Source: Morella rubra (Eukaryota; Streptophyta; Magnoliopsida; Fagales; Myricaceae). From it: a stretch of 64,000 nucleotides of DNA. The stretch spans positions 9,767,151 through 9,831,150 of the forward strand of contig CM025853.1 of NCBI GenBank assembly GCA_003952965.2, written 5' to 3'. The first letter of the stretch is position 1. Every line of letters begins with the position of its first letter. The position numbers and the translations under genes are program-made. A model generated the notes under the pieces. The model ran no database searches and was not told the origin of the DNA. It saw only the letters and a list, made by a program, of their open reading frames with translations. Shown here piece after piece: positions 10,094 to 22,469 of this stretch.

Positions 10094-11972
10094 GATGGGG
10101 AAGCAAGCAACCTCCGATTTGCTCCGTTGGACTCGCAAGCTGTCGACAAATCCGCATAAAAGAAACTGTTTTCCTCTTGTTTTTTGTTCTGATAGAGAAG
10201 TACCTATTCATATGCAATATTGTACGAGGCAATTTGCAAAATTCTATTATTCTATGGATTGATAAGACACGATCGGTGAATGGTTCTTCTATTAATTGTC
10301 TTCTCACCTTCGCAAGAAAAGTTTGAAGGCTCACAAACAAAAAAGAAAAAATTGCCTCTAATACATGAAGTAACTAGTTTGCAGCTATGCTACTAATTTA
10401 GACAACTGGAGGAGAATGATTCTTTCAATTGGTTCTGTTCCCACTTCCCAACCCGGGTAATAGAGTTTGAAGCAAAATTTTAGATCGGGCTGTTTCTGGG
10501 CGGCTGATGTGGTCCATCAGTTCCTACCACGCTTCCGAAACTCCGTTTAGTCTGTTGGCCTTTTCTTTAATAAAATCATGAATATTCTTTACCAATTCTC
10601 TAGAATCATCACCCTTAAAACCTGTGACCCAATAATTATCACACAAACCACAATTAGTCAGACAAAGCTTCAAATACCCTCATCCAAAAAAATAAAAAAT
10701 ACGAATATTTTTTAAATTATCGTAAGAAATGATTTTATTGGGTTCCGACAATGGTAGTTGTAATTTTGACGCCGTCTGTATATGTGACGTTATAGTTGGT
10801 ACATAGGCCTGTATTTTTTTATCTTCTACATAAACAAGTCTGAAGTTCATGTGGATGAAATTCCACATAATATCGTCGCTTGAAGTGTCCATTATTGCTA
10901 GTAAAGCCAATTATATCGATGTCCTTTCCCCCCCACCCTCTATTATATATAGGCAAAACATAGAAATTTTATTGGCTATATTTGTTTAATGGTCTCTGAA
11001 ACGCCTTTTTGTGTTCTCTTTCTAAACATATATATATATATATATATATTTAATGAAATCTCATAAACACCAAAAAAAAAAAAACAAAGTGTCTTAAATT
11101 TTTTTCTTAATCATTGTAAAAAAAATGTTTTAAAAAACACAAACAAACATAGCCAATTTAATAATTCTGCAAAAGTGCAGGCACAACACAAGAAAGGCCA
11201 CTAGGGCCGGGTATTTGATAGAGCTAAAGCCTGTATTCACAGCGTCTATAAAAAAAACTCCCAACTTGTTTCCGCCGTCACATACAACCTTATCCTGGAG
11301 ATCTCAAAAATCATAACCACTGACTCCGCCAGCTTATAAGAAAAATGAGGCAGCGAAGGCAGGAGCCAAATCAGCCAATTGCTTGAACATTGGCAGTGGG
11401 ACAGATCTAAGCATTTAATTGGAAACCTGTTATTAAGTCTATTTTTTAACATACAGATCATAATTTACCTCATTGGAGCTCAAGGGACGACACTTGCATC
11501 CCGTGCTTGCACAACCTCTGCAAGCCATACCTCAGTTTCATAAGGCCGATAGTTTAAAGCTAGGATGGAGTTGCTGTTCAAGCTTAGATCTTGTAATATG
11601 GCAGGCCAATTAAGCTAGAAATAATGCTGCTACTTCTGTATCTTTGTTTTTCTAAACAAGTTTTCTATGTTGTTCTTGATTCAACCAATTAAGTTGTTCT
11701 CTACTATGCAATAAAGTGGGTAAAATCCAACAAGGATAATGCACAAGGATATGAGCCAAATGTGAATGCACGAGACAATTAAGAGATTGTGCACAACTGA
11801 TATTAGAGAGAATAAAAGGACAAAACATTGTTTGGATGGGAACCAAAAATATTCTAGGACAAGTAAGACAATACATACATCAGTATGTTAACTTCCGGAT
11901 AGGCGGGAAACAAAAATAAAACAGAACAAGGAAAAAAATAGAAGGAAACAAAAAATTGAAGACAAAATCAAT
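10094..11972. other. Intergenic, 3' regions of two genes
   Basis: It holds the 3' flank of the GT47 gene and, on the minus strand, that of the PP2A gene. The only structures seen are a TA microsatellite at about 11029-11050 and A-rich runs nearby. Confidence 0.5.
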
Positions 11973-14900
11973 CTAGGTAGACATCATAACTTGATCACTT
12001 GACTGAAGTGCTTGGTTAGCAAAGAATCTGACATCAACATCCGGATCCTCACTAAGTTCAACCAGACACGGATGGATTGTCTTCTCCACCACCTGCATTG
12101 TTCATTGAGTATCACAGTCGGTGGTAAATCTCTACGGGAAATTATCATTGGGATAAAATGACTGCATTGGTCACCCTTGTCTCCATCCCTAAAGGAGAAG
12201 GGGATATTTTCAAATTTGCAAAGAAGACGTCCCCCCTAACAGACCAAAATGTATCCGACCACACAATAAAAAAATAATCATTTTCCCCCCTCAATGCTTT
12301 TATTCCCCCATAGATCTAGATGGGGAATTGACTATAGCCAACATAAATATCCAAAATCACACCAGCTCTCTTCTTGCAACATGTTCTGTGTCTATATAAC
12401 ACCTTTCTCTATCCTTATCATTTATTTTATGACTCGGAATTATCAAGTAAATCAAACTAGATTAGTTACTTACAGACTGATCAACAATGGGAATGAGTGA
12501 CTGCAACACTTTCGCCACGTTAAACTTGATGTTGGGTACCCTGTAAGATGAAGATGCACTCGTCTGAGTTATAAGTAACAAAAAGAAAGATGTTCAAAAC
12601 CGCGATCAAGAACGCCTCAATTTTACCTATCTTTTGATGCGTTAATGACCACCGGCAAAAGTTTGGAACAAGTGATTTCAGAACCCATCACTGGAGCAAG
12701 TAGAGAAATTGCATGTAGAATGGTCATCCGATACAAATAGTGCGGGTTGTTAATCATGTCCAAGACCTGGAAGAGCAATTCCAAGTTATTCAGGGACAAA
12801 AGAAAAAGTGTATAAATAAATTTTCAGCCATAAAACTAGAATGATCAACTACCTTCTCAAATTAGAGCACTTGCAACAATATCTAAAATAACATGTAAGT
12901 GAAAAAAAAAGAAAGGCACGAGCAGACACAAATTCAGCATAAATCATCCCATCCATTCACAGGAGAGATAATTTCAGCACCAAAAACTGGAAACCAAGAC
13001 CTTCCAGGCTGTCAACCAGAACAAGAAGCTTGTCAAGGAAAGTGGATGATTGTTTTTGCTCTTAAGTCTGATGATATTGGGACTCTCTCTCTCCCCGTCC
13101 CTCTCGTGCTTCCTAGGTGGCTGTGTGGGATATGCCACTGCAGAAAATATGTTACTGAGTGCAACAAAGGCACCACAGTTGGTGAAGAATATGGCATTGG
13201 ACGTTGAATCATCTTGTAACCAGATACGCATTTCAAGGCTCTTGGGGATTCCGATGAAGTTGAGAATGTTACTTTCTTTCTAGTCACCATCGAGTTTGAG
13301 GATTAGAGCTGAGGGGTTACACTAGCTCTTTCTCCGTGCAAGGTATCATAGCAGTAAAGATTTGGCACTCTGAAGTTAATGCCTTCTTTCCTTTGCCAGC
13401 TGATGTACTGCTTTCATTCAAGTAATATTCATCTACTTGTGCAAAATCCATGCACCAGCTAAAAGCTGTGACAAAGAATTTCGGTACTCTAACATGTCAA
13501 TTCCAGGATTTGGATAAAGAGTTTGCCATTTACAGGATAAGAAGGAGAGATTATAACCTATGCAAAAAGGACATTGACTTCTCGCATTCTTTGGGGCCAA
13601 AAAGACCCATTATATAAAGCACTTATAAATCTATTAAAAAATCTGCACTGGTAAAATATGAAATTTGCCACGTCACACTTTATGTCAATGTCATGCACCA
13701 ATGTCAATTCGAGAATTTCTTTTTCATTTTCCTCAAAGAAATGTTATCCCAATGTAATGAGAGAAACTATTTGTATTTACAAAGGATCACAAGAACCTGT
13801 GGAATGATGTGCTGCATTGCCCACTCCGGGCCAAATTCCTCTGCAAGGCGCTTCACATTATTTGCGGCTGCATCACGAATTGAGTAAACCTACAGTCAAC
13901 AGTATATCAAAATATTTGTTAGATATTATTAAGATGCTAGCCAATCAAAAGCATGGATGTTATTTTCAGTGTCAGATAAATACATTAGGCAAAGCTAACA
14001 GACAAACTTCTTATTGTTAGACCAAGCACCATGTTAATCTATTCATTAGGGAAACAAGTTAGCTAATGAGTATGTGCCCGGGAGCCCTCCAGTGAACAAT
14101 AGTGTACAGTTTGTCCTGGTCAAAAACAAGAGCAATTCAATGCAAGAACACATTAGATTATTTGCCAAGAGCAGATTCCAACCTAATCTATCCAGCCTAG
14201 TGAAGCGTCAAAGCATGTAGAACTTCAACTAAAGATGATTTCCTGTCATTTGGACTGAGGGCTAGAAAAGTGTGTCCCACATGAGGTTCCCAACCAAGTC
14301 AAATCTAAAAGCGGGCCAAAAACACTTCTTCCACCTTCAATTCCCAGATGCCTCATCAAAAAAATGTCCAAATACAATTTTCACTGCCTAACTCTTAGCA
14401 TTCTTGGAATCTAAAAGGGGGGCAAAACACTTCTTCCACCTTTGATTCTCATATGCCTTATCTAAAAATGTCCAAATACATCTTTTGATGCCTAAATCTT
14501 AGCATTCTAGGAATCCATAACCTAAAGTAATCCTTGAACATATTCCACAGTTACCGCAGAAGAGAAGTCCCCATCTACCAAAAGCAGAATAGTGATGCAA
14601 AGAGAAAATAGTACCAATGCAGAAGATGACAATTTCTAGGTGACTGGATTCCAATTCATGTAGACCTTTACTACATAAAGAGGAAACCACAAATTGGCAA
14701 AAATATGAACATGAATTGAAAAGCAAAAGCACCTGACATCTAACATGATTTGGTAGTCAATAACCCAATCTATACAAACCTTATCTTTTAACCATTGCAT
14801 GCAAAGAGCACCGAGCTTGTCATCAAAAAAGCCTACACCCAATTGACTTGCCAATAAAGGTATATATTCTATTATTGCAAGGCGAACCCTCCAGTGTCTA

Positions 14901-17900
14901 TCCTCTGCAAGCTCAACAATTGCTGGCAAGAGAGACTGGGACAGCAGATCAATGCCAATGACCTGCTTCAACAAGTACAATAAGAAAGTCCTGATCAAAA
15001 TTTAATATCAAATTTTTAGTAGCGCACTTCTCTAGTAACTGACAATTTTTAATTGATTTCAGAGAGATCACATCAACAGAACTATTGGGTTTAAGCAACC
15101 AGAAGGCTGCATCAAGTAAAGGATCAGAATTTCTGAGATAATACTCAAAACAAATATTTCTTCCCTTCTTTTTTTAAGGAAATACAAGCCTTTTCCAGCT
15201 ATAATACAAATCATAGAACAGATAAATTTTTTTAATACTAACAACTAAATGCTCAAACATAGAAAGGGAAAGTGGGAAAGGGGGGGGGGGGGGTGGAGGG
15301 AGAAATTACCTAAAGAATTGAAAATCTTCATGAAGAGTTAGGATAATCATATTATTTCAACTTTTGTTTCTTATTATTCTATCATAAAAAATGCAGGAGC
15401 CTTTTAATCCATCGGTAATATACACCAAACTTTGAACCAATTACAGAAGAATGTATAGGTACAAGCAAAGAGAGTATGACAAAACAAACCTCCACTTCAA
15501 CAAGCCTTATAATCTTTGTGTTCACAACGGGGATGGAGTAGCTGTTGGGTGTTTAGGACACCCTATCTTTAGAGATACAGAAGGGCGTGAAATTTTTGTA
15601 CATCGTATCCATACTTTTTTTACCATTTCCGATTTAGTTTGAGATCAGCCACAGAAAACAGAAACTTTGGGATGGAATAGCTGTTGGGAGGTTAGGCCAC
15701 CCTACCTTTAGAGATAAAGAAGGGTGTGAACTTTTTGTACGTCGTATGCCTATTTTTTTTTAACTATTTCCAATTTAGTTTGAGATCAGCCACAGAAAAC
15801 AGAAACTCTTTCTCCCTTTCTGTGCCAAGTAGTCAGGTCTCAAAATAGAATGTTTTGTAGTTATGGACACAAGATTCAGGAAAATGAACAATATCCAAAT
15901 CATGTTGCTCGATCGCTAAGTATATGCAAACATATCTGTACATATCATGCACACGTGTTGTGTTTCAGATGTGTGTATTTATACAAATTCAACTGCATAA
16001 TTAACACCATAAGACAAAGAAGTAGAAAACAATGCAGTCATAATTGGAAGAAATGAACTCTAACATTTGAATCTGAAATTTTGACCAAACCTGGTTAACT
16101 TGATCAAGCTTGCTGATAATATTCAGCCGAACATCAGGAAACTCATCCTTCAGAAGAGAAAGGAAAATAGGCAGCAGTTGCTCAATTGTTGCATCCTGCA
16201 TCCACAAACAGAAGTTACATTATACACAAGTGGAGTAAAAATATCCACTTTATGAAGATGGAACATTATAAGGCAAAAAATCGATAGAGGGGGGGAGTGA
16301 GAGAGAGAGAAGGGGAAACGTCGTCCTGTTATAGTTGAAAGGAAACCAAAAATGCACAAACCACCAAGATATTCAGATGACAATTCCAGTGATGCATGAC
16401 ATAATATGATAGCAACTCCAAAATCACCGTCAATTCGAGAAATATTATGGATGTCTATAAAAGTTTATTCCACCACAAGAGGTCATGACATTAACTAGTC
16501 TTGACTCCAATTGCATTTCAATTTTAGGTCATTGGTTCACAAAAAAATGAAATGAATAGAAACACACCCCCAAAACAAGTGAGAACAGAAAATAATCTAC
16601 AGGAAATAAGAGTTTGACCAAATCTTACAATGTTACTGTTGTTAAAGTGATTACGAGATAAAACATGTTCTGGCGTAGTCTAAATTTGCTCAACAATTCA
16701 GGCCATATCTGCACTACTAGTGATGCCCGAAACATTGCACTGCCTAAGCCATATGCATTCCTACTTCAGCATGGAAATGACTGGACGAAACCATATATTT
16801 GCCACCTAAGACAGAGAAACAACTATGGACCTGGATGAGATATTACCTTTCCTAAAACTGGTGCCATTCCCATTATCACTGAAGCCAATGCAGAACGAAC
16901 ATGCTGAGATGAATCTGTTGATAGTTCCTACAGCAGACAAACCTAAGAGTCAAACTATCGAACCGGCAACGGGTTAAAAGAACTTAGTCAAAAGTTATTA
17001 ACCAAGCAAAAACTGAAAAGCAAAATAAAGGGATAGAAACTACAATCCACCATCAAATACATAAGACCATACAACTAACTACTTGGTGACCATACCTTCA
17101 CACATGGAAGGATATGCTGAATTGCAAGGTCTGGATTCAAGATCCGGCAAAACTTAGTAACTTTCCCAGCAGCAGCTATGCGTACTTCAGCCTCGTTATC
17201 ACGAAGTAGCCGAACATATGCGGGTACCAGGTCCGACCTAAAACATGTAAACATTACAATAACTATCAATGAGAATATAAGCAAAAAGTCCATAAAAACA
17301 TAGTAAGATATCTGCACAAGTCACGAAGAGAACACTTAGATTTAAGTAAATAACATCCAAAGTGAGTTTTGAAAGGATTAACCATGAAAAAGTGAGATCT
17401 CAATTTCTGCACAATGAAAAAAGACTAATAATGAAAATACCAAGTCTGATAGTAGACTAGCAATGATTGAATTAAAATTTGAAACATTCAGAATAACATT
17501 CACTTGGAAAAAAAGTGAAACTACCTGGTTGGTTCAGGACCTACAGCTTCACATAGTTCATATAGTTGATTTGCAACCATGTAACGAACACGCCAAGACT
17601 TATCCTGATTGGCAAAGAATTTTTGCACACATATTAACAAAACAGAAAGAAGAAACGCATTTAAGAGTTATCTATTACGAAATGCAAGTAAAATATGCCT
17701 TGAATACCATGCACACCCACAGATTAGAGTGAAGGACAACCAAACTTTAAACTAGGAAAAAACTGCCACTTATAGCTTCCCATAGTAAACTCAAGCTGTT
17801 GGTCCAAAGAAACAAGCCATCTTGCTTTTATTTATCCTGAAGCTGACCCTTGTTCCCTTTTTTCTTCCTCTTTTAATCACTCCCTTGATAATACGACTTA

Positions 17901-20820
17901 AATAGTTCTAGATAGTGGGGCTTCCACTGAACCGTCCCATCATAATGCGTAATGGCCCTTTTTCTTGCTGGTTTTTTCCAGTATAAGTAAAACATCTCAT
18001 TACAAAAGATACTAGATAAGAAAGAAACCCCCCCCTCCCCTTTTCTCCCTCTGTGGGGGGTCCCCCTCCAAGGGAAAATAAATAACAATTAAGGATAGAC
18101 AAAATTAGCACTATCCCGATATTCCAGATTAGAGAAAAAATGCAATAAAGTAAAACAAATAGACATTCATCTGAACACCATTAGTAGGAAAATTCACACC
18201 TGTAACTATAACTAGAAAAGAAAAAAGACCAGCAAAGATGGCCAACAAGATCTGAGCAGCATAGCAGTACAATCGATTGTAGAAAAAATGGCTAACATCT
18301 GGTCGGAAAACAGATTATAGAACCATCCACAAGGAAAAAAGTGTAGAACATGGTTCATATAAGTAAAAACAATTGTTGAGTAAAACAACATGATGTATAT
18401 TGAAAGTAACCAGGGGAGTACAAATCATACTACAAACCAAACTAATGGTTTTTAATTAGAAACAAAAAGGAAATTAGAACAGACAAAAGGTTCATACAAA
18501 CATGTTAAAAGCAACCCAAAAAGTTTGGTAGCTATTAGGGCACAACAAAAGCTGCTGATTTCAGGACGTCATTTTGAACAAAAAGGCAATACCTGTGAGA
18601 AATTTACTATGACAGGAAGAATATGTGCCACGCAATCTTGAGGTTCCAACAACTTTCCAAGTGCTGCACACCCTTCAACAGCCAATAACCGAACAGAATC
18701 TTGATCTGCAATGGAGATAAGTAAAGGGAAATTCTTATTGTCATGAAAAACTGTAAACAAATGCTTTTAACAAAATACTGTAAACGCAAATCCTAGTAGA
18801 TAAATTATGTGTCCTAAAGTTTTGCTTAGCTATGGAGTTGAGGATTAACCCTCATGGCTAGGAATACACCAAACAACCTAGTAAGACACATAGAAGTGTA
18901 ATTATAACAGCGGCACTCAAGTAGGGATGGTCATCTCCACTGACCCCAATAATGAGTATGTCAATTAAAGAATAGAACTGGAACTGGAAGGCAAGATACA
19001 AACATGAATAAACCAATAAGCCACATGTCTAGAAAGTGCATAAAAGAGAGCAACTACACAAGCAAACTATTCTTTCCTACAGTTCACTACACATCACCTC
19101 CCTCAGTCCATTTTGTCTTGAGAACAAGGGGTGTATGATACACTAACCATAAAATGCACTTTGTAAATGGATGGTAAACTCTTAACACCCGCCTTTTTTT
19201 CGTTTTCGTTCAAGAAAAATCAAGCACAACAAACTAAAATAGACTAAATGTCTCTGCAATGACAGCACCCAGCTTAACAATTATGTTCTCAGACAGTGGA
19301 AATTGACAGACCCAAAGGGAATTTACATACCATCCTGAGTCAGATCCTCAAATATAGACATGATGTCAGTTTTCAAATGGGCAGCTTCAACAGTTGCAGC
19401 AAATTTGCCAAGGTTTGTTGCAGCTGATCTCCTAACCATGGGCATGTCATCTTGACACAGCTGACTGTAGATTGTTCGTAGTTCAGTTTTTAAGGTCTCT
19501 GGGGCACTCGGATAAGCAATATGGAACAAGCCACATGACGAAACTCGAGCAGTAAACCACTCACCAGCAGCCAGTCTCTAAATATTAGAAATCATGTAAA
19601 AAAGAAAATTCAGGGGAGATATAATCATATTGAGGTTTAGCAAGATGATGTATCACAAGAACTCATAATTGAAGTATGACAAAGAGAAAAAAAACTGCGA
19701 GATGTAATACGTCTATTGAAGCACCAAAAATAGATAGAAAATAAGTAAAAAATAAAATGCATTTCCCCTGAAACCTACTCTCCTGGTCATGTGTACGTTT
19801 CCTGATGCAAAGACAATTTGTGCTAAAGCACAACACACCATGGCCAGGATGAAAATTTTTAAGGGCAAATGGCTTCACATCAGGAGACAAGCTACAAGAT
19901 AGATATATCCCACAAACATATCGCCGAAGTGGAAGAGTCATAAAGCCAGCTTGCTACCAGCTTAGCCAGGATATAACACTTCAAATTTGCTGTGCAACCA
20001 AATGGTCACTAGGCAGCAAGAAGGTAAAAAAACAGTGAGTAGGCAGTTTTTTCCTAGCTAGTTGTTTATTAGACAGTCCTTGAGCAGTCATTGGTGGCAA
20101 TAGCATCTCTATTAAGCTAACAAAAACTTGCCTTTCTAACAAAAAGATTGCAGAAATGTACAAAAGCACTACTATCTGAGCTGGTCAATAGAGTCTATCT
20201 AATCATAAAACTGCCAAACATGATTTGTAGAAGAGTTGTGATCATCCCTTGGCATCATAAAGCATGCAGTCGTTAATGTGTTGGTCCCTCCATCAGCAAA
20301 TTTTAAAATATCTATCTAATTTGTGCAGCTGATTTAATAAATGAATATGATAAGCCAAAGAATGTAGCAACACCAAAACCAAATAGGAAAATTCAAAAGC
20401 CAAAAAAGAGATACCCAACCGACTGACCTTAACCAGAGGAATGAAGTACTCAACCAAGTCCTGTTCCCTCATTTGTGCCCCAATCCTACACAACGATTCC
20501 ACCGCTTTATCCCTCACGCAAGTTTCCTCAACTGTGCAGAGAGTTTCTAACGGCGGGAGCAGCACATTCGCATGCTCAACACCTCCCACATAAGGAATGA
20601 AAACCCCCAATTCCTCTGCCATTGCAAGAAGCACTTCATCATCGTCATCATTGTTCTCGTTGAGAAAAGGAATGAGTTCCTTCCTCGTCCTTTCCTCTCC
20701 AAGCGCACGAGCTATAGTCGATAGCCGACGGATCGAGTTCAATCGGAGTTGAATATCCTCGTTTTTGAGCTCGTCAATTAGGACAGCGATCGGATAGAGT
20801 GGCTCATCGATCATAGCCAT
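11973..20820 (-). CDS. PP2AA: PP2A 65-kDa regulatory (scaffold) subunit A
   Basis: This is the HEAT-repeat scaffold of protein phosphatase 2A, which holds catalytic subunit C and a B subunit in cytosol and nucleus. I model twelve exons with GT-AG introns and matching phases: 20820-20428, 19577-19331, 18705-18593, 17604-17525, 17237-17096, 16927-16847, 16195-16091, 14962-14780, 13889-13797, 12766-12627, 12540-12474 and 12092-11973. They total 1764 nt, or 587 aa, the family's normal length. The protein starts [20 protein letters not shown]. Helical repeats follow in order, including [20 protein letters not shown] (exon 8) and [13 protein letters not shown] (exon 9). It ends [17 protein letters not shown]. 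No stop or frameshift was seen. Introns are large (the longest, 1,881 bp, is between exons 4 and 3 counted along the plus strand near 12-20 kb in part) and hold tandem duplications. The start region is duplicated upstream (see 20806-20957). Close to Arabidopsis RCN1/PP2AA2; which paralogue cannot be told. Confidence 0.96.
14302..14515. repeat. 107-bp tandem duplication in a PP2A intron
   Basis: AATCTAAAAG followed by a CACTTCTTCCACCTT stretch starts at 14302 and again at 14409. The two copies are similar along their length, with modest divergence. Confidence 0.85.
15530..15807. repeat. 139-bp tandem duplication in a PP2A intron
   Basis: GGGATGGAGTAGCTGTTGGG (15530) recurs as GGGATGGAATAGCTGTTGGG (15669). 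Both copies end with GATCAGCCACAGAAAACAGA. The units differ at roughly a tenth of positions. It lies in the intron between exons 7 and 8. Just upstream, 15281-15292 is a G run. Confidence 0.9.
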
Positions 20821-20957
20821 CGTCTCTTCAAAGATCTATGTAGCTGGAAAAAGAAAATGTTCATATAATAGCAATCGAGTTCAAACCTTGAAATTAGTGC
20901 ATCGATCATAGCCATTCTCTTCAAAGATCTATGTAGCTGGAAAAAGAAAATGTTCAT
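20806..20957 (-). repeat. Duplicated splice acceptor and start codon of PP2A gene
   Basis: The 59 bp that span the 5'UTR intron acceptor and the start (20806-20864) are repeated 95 bp upstream (20901-20957), differing by a 2-base deletion. Both copies keep the pyrimidine tract, TTTTTCCAG|CTACATAG and ATGGCTATGATCGAT. The upstream copy therefore offers a second acceptor (exon start 20936) and a second ATG (20915). That ATG opens a 34-codon frame ending TGGCTATGA at 20811, which overlaps the true start at 20820 in another frame. Use of the distal acceptor would put this uORF in the mRNA and probably lower PP2A-A translation; that effect is inferred. Confidence 0.85.
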
Positions 20958-21214
20958 TAAACAATTAAACTTGAAAGTGCAACAGATTAGCTTGATTCCT
21001 TCAAAAATCAAGGAGAAAACAACTCAAATTTTTAAATCTTGAAGACCAAAAAATGAAAAAAAAAGTATAATAAACTTTATAAAATTACTGTATCCAGTTT
21101 ACTACCGTGCAAGGCCAAGTATAATATGGAGAAAGCCGATCGAGGAGCCGGTTACCGGTTATGTTTCCAGGGAAAGAAATAGGCTTAAATACTCCGCCAA
21201 CCCCGAACAGCCCC

Positions 21215-21299
21215 AAAAAGAAATCTTACCTTATAAACAGGGAAATTGCGAAAAGAACAAAGAGAATACCGAAGAGGAAACTTTAGAAGAAGGAAGTCG
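21215..21299 (-). promoter_or_regulatory. PP2A 5'UTR exon and intron donor
   Basis: On the minus strand the leader reads into CTGTTTATAAG|GTAAGATTTC, a strong donor at 21230/21229. It would splice to the acceptor at 20843 (or 20936). The segment is nearly the same as 34141-34224 upstream of the PPR gene. The transcription start lies farther upstream and is not placed. Confidence 0.7.
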
Positions 21300-21424
21300 A
21301 AGAACGAATAGAGAAGAGTGTTTCTCAAGGGGAGTCCGGATTTAAAGTGTATGGTGACGGGGGAGATTGTTTTCTAAACCCGGGTAGTTTTATACATAAG
21401 GCTTAACTATTCCGCCGGGTGCAT

Positions 21425-21540
21425 GTGGGTGATTTGCAGGTTTGGGGATGATCCGGGTTTTGCACGGGAACTTTGGTCAGAAGAGCTTATAATTGACGTG
21501 GCGGTAACGTGGCGGTTGACGTGGCGTCGGGTGGGAGTGA
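21425..21540 (-). promoter_or_regulatory. PP2A promoter segment with a copy near the PPR gene
   Basis: Text such as GGGGATGATCCGGGTTTTGC and CAGAAGAGCTTATAATTGA matches 35095-35165 (GGAGATGATCGGAGTTTTGC and GAGAAGAGCTTGTGATTGA). It sits about 200 bp upstream of the shared leader. Promoter role is inferred from position and from the shared 5'UTR. Confidence 0.55.
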
Positions 21541-22469
21541 GGCTTAAGATTCGAGGCTTGCTTTCGTCCCTGCACAATATAGAATTATCAGGTTTAAGTG
21601 CTAATCAACTTTGGCCTGGTTTCATGATTGTCCTTTCTTGAGGGCCTTTTTTATTTAGAAAAAAAAACTACAATTGCAAGCGGAAGTGAACCACTGAAAG
21701 TCGTGGACTATTTGAGTCAAAAAAATACGAAGAAGTAGCTATACAGCGGCGGTGCCAAAAGGTAAAGAGAGGTGGAAGACGAATGAAAGAGCCAGTTAGA
21801 ACATAACACAGGTAGCATGATTTCGACAGTGAAATCACTTTTTAGGAGCGCAAATTGATGAAATCTTTTGTTAAGAGCGCAGATTGATAAAATCTAGTAG
21901 TTTTAAAGATCAATGCATTGATAATTAAAACCCTTATTGAGATTGTTTCGATAGTTTGGAGACGGAAGAAAACTTTTTTCCTTGATTTACTATTAAACCC
22001 AACAACTTCGAAAAAAAAAATACCATTACACCCAACAAAAAACAGTTTCATCACCTGTAAACTTTACGACACAAGGACGGAATTCTCATAATAACCAACT
22101 TTTAATTGGTAGATGCTTAAGAAAAGAGTACTTACACATTTATAACATTACAACGTAGTCTACATTGTCAATGTACAATTTCAGTAAAATGCATTAATTC
22201 AGAGCTATTCCCATCATCCCGTTTGGATGCAAGAATGGCAAGTTCTCTCAGTTAGAATTTCTCTCAGACAGCATTGGCAACTAGAGAGCACGTTCATCTT
22301 TCCAGGTAAAGCTGCAGAAATCTCTGCATTGTCTTCTGGATCTGACTTGGAGATTTCTTGAGAGCAACATAACAGGGCATATATACCTCCTGCGTCACGA
22401 AAATCGAGTAATATGGTGATTTTATTTGTTGCTGATACTTCAACAAAGTGAATGATGCCATACTGAATT
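21541..22469. other. Spacer between PP2A 5' end and ALMT 3' end
   Basis: It holds the 3' UTR region of the minus-strand ALMT gene (about 22100-22469). I saw no other gene or clear repeat. Confidence 0.5.
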
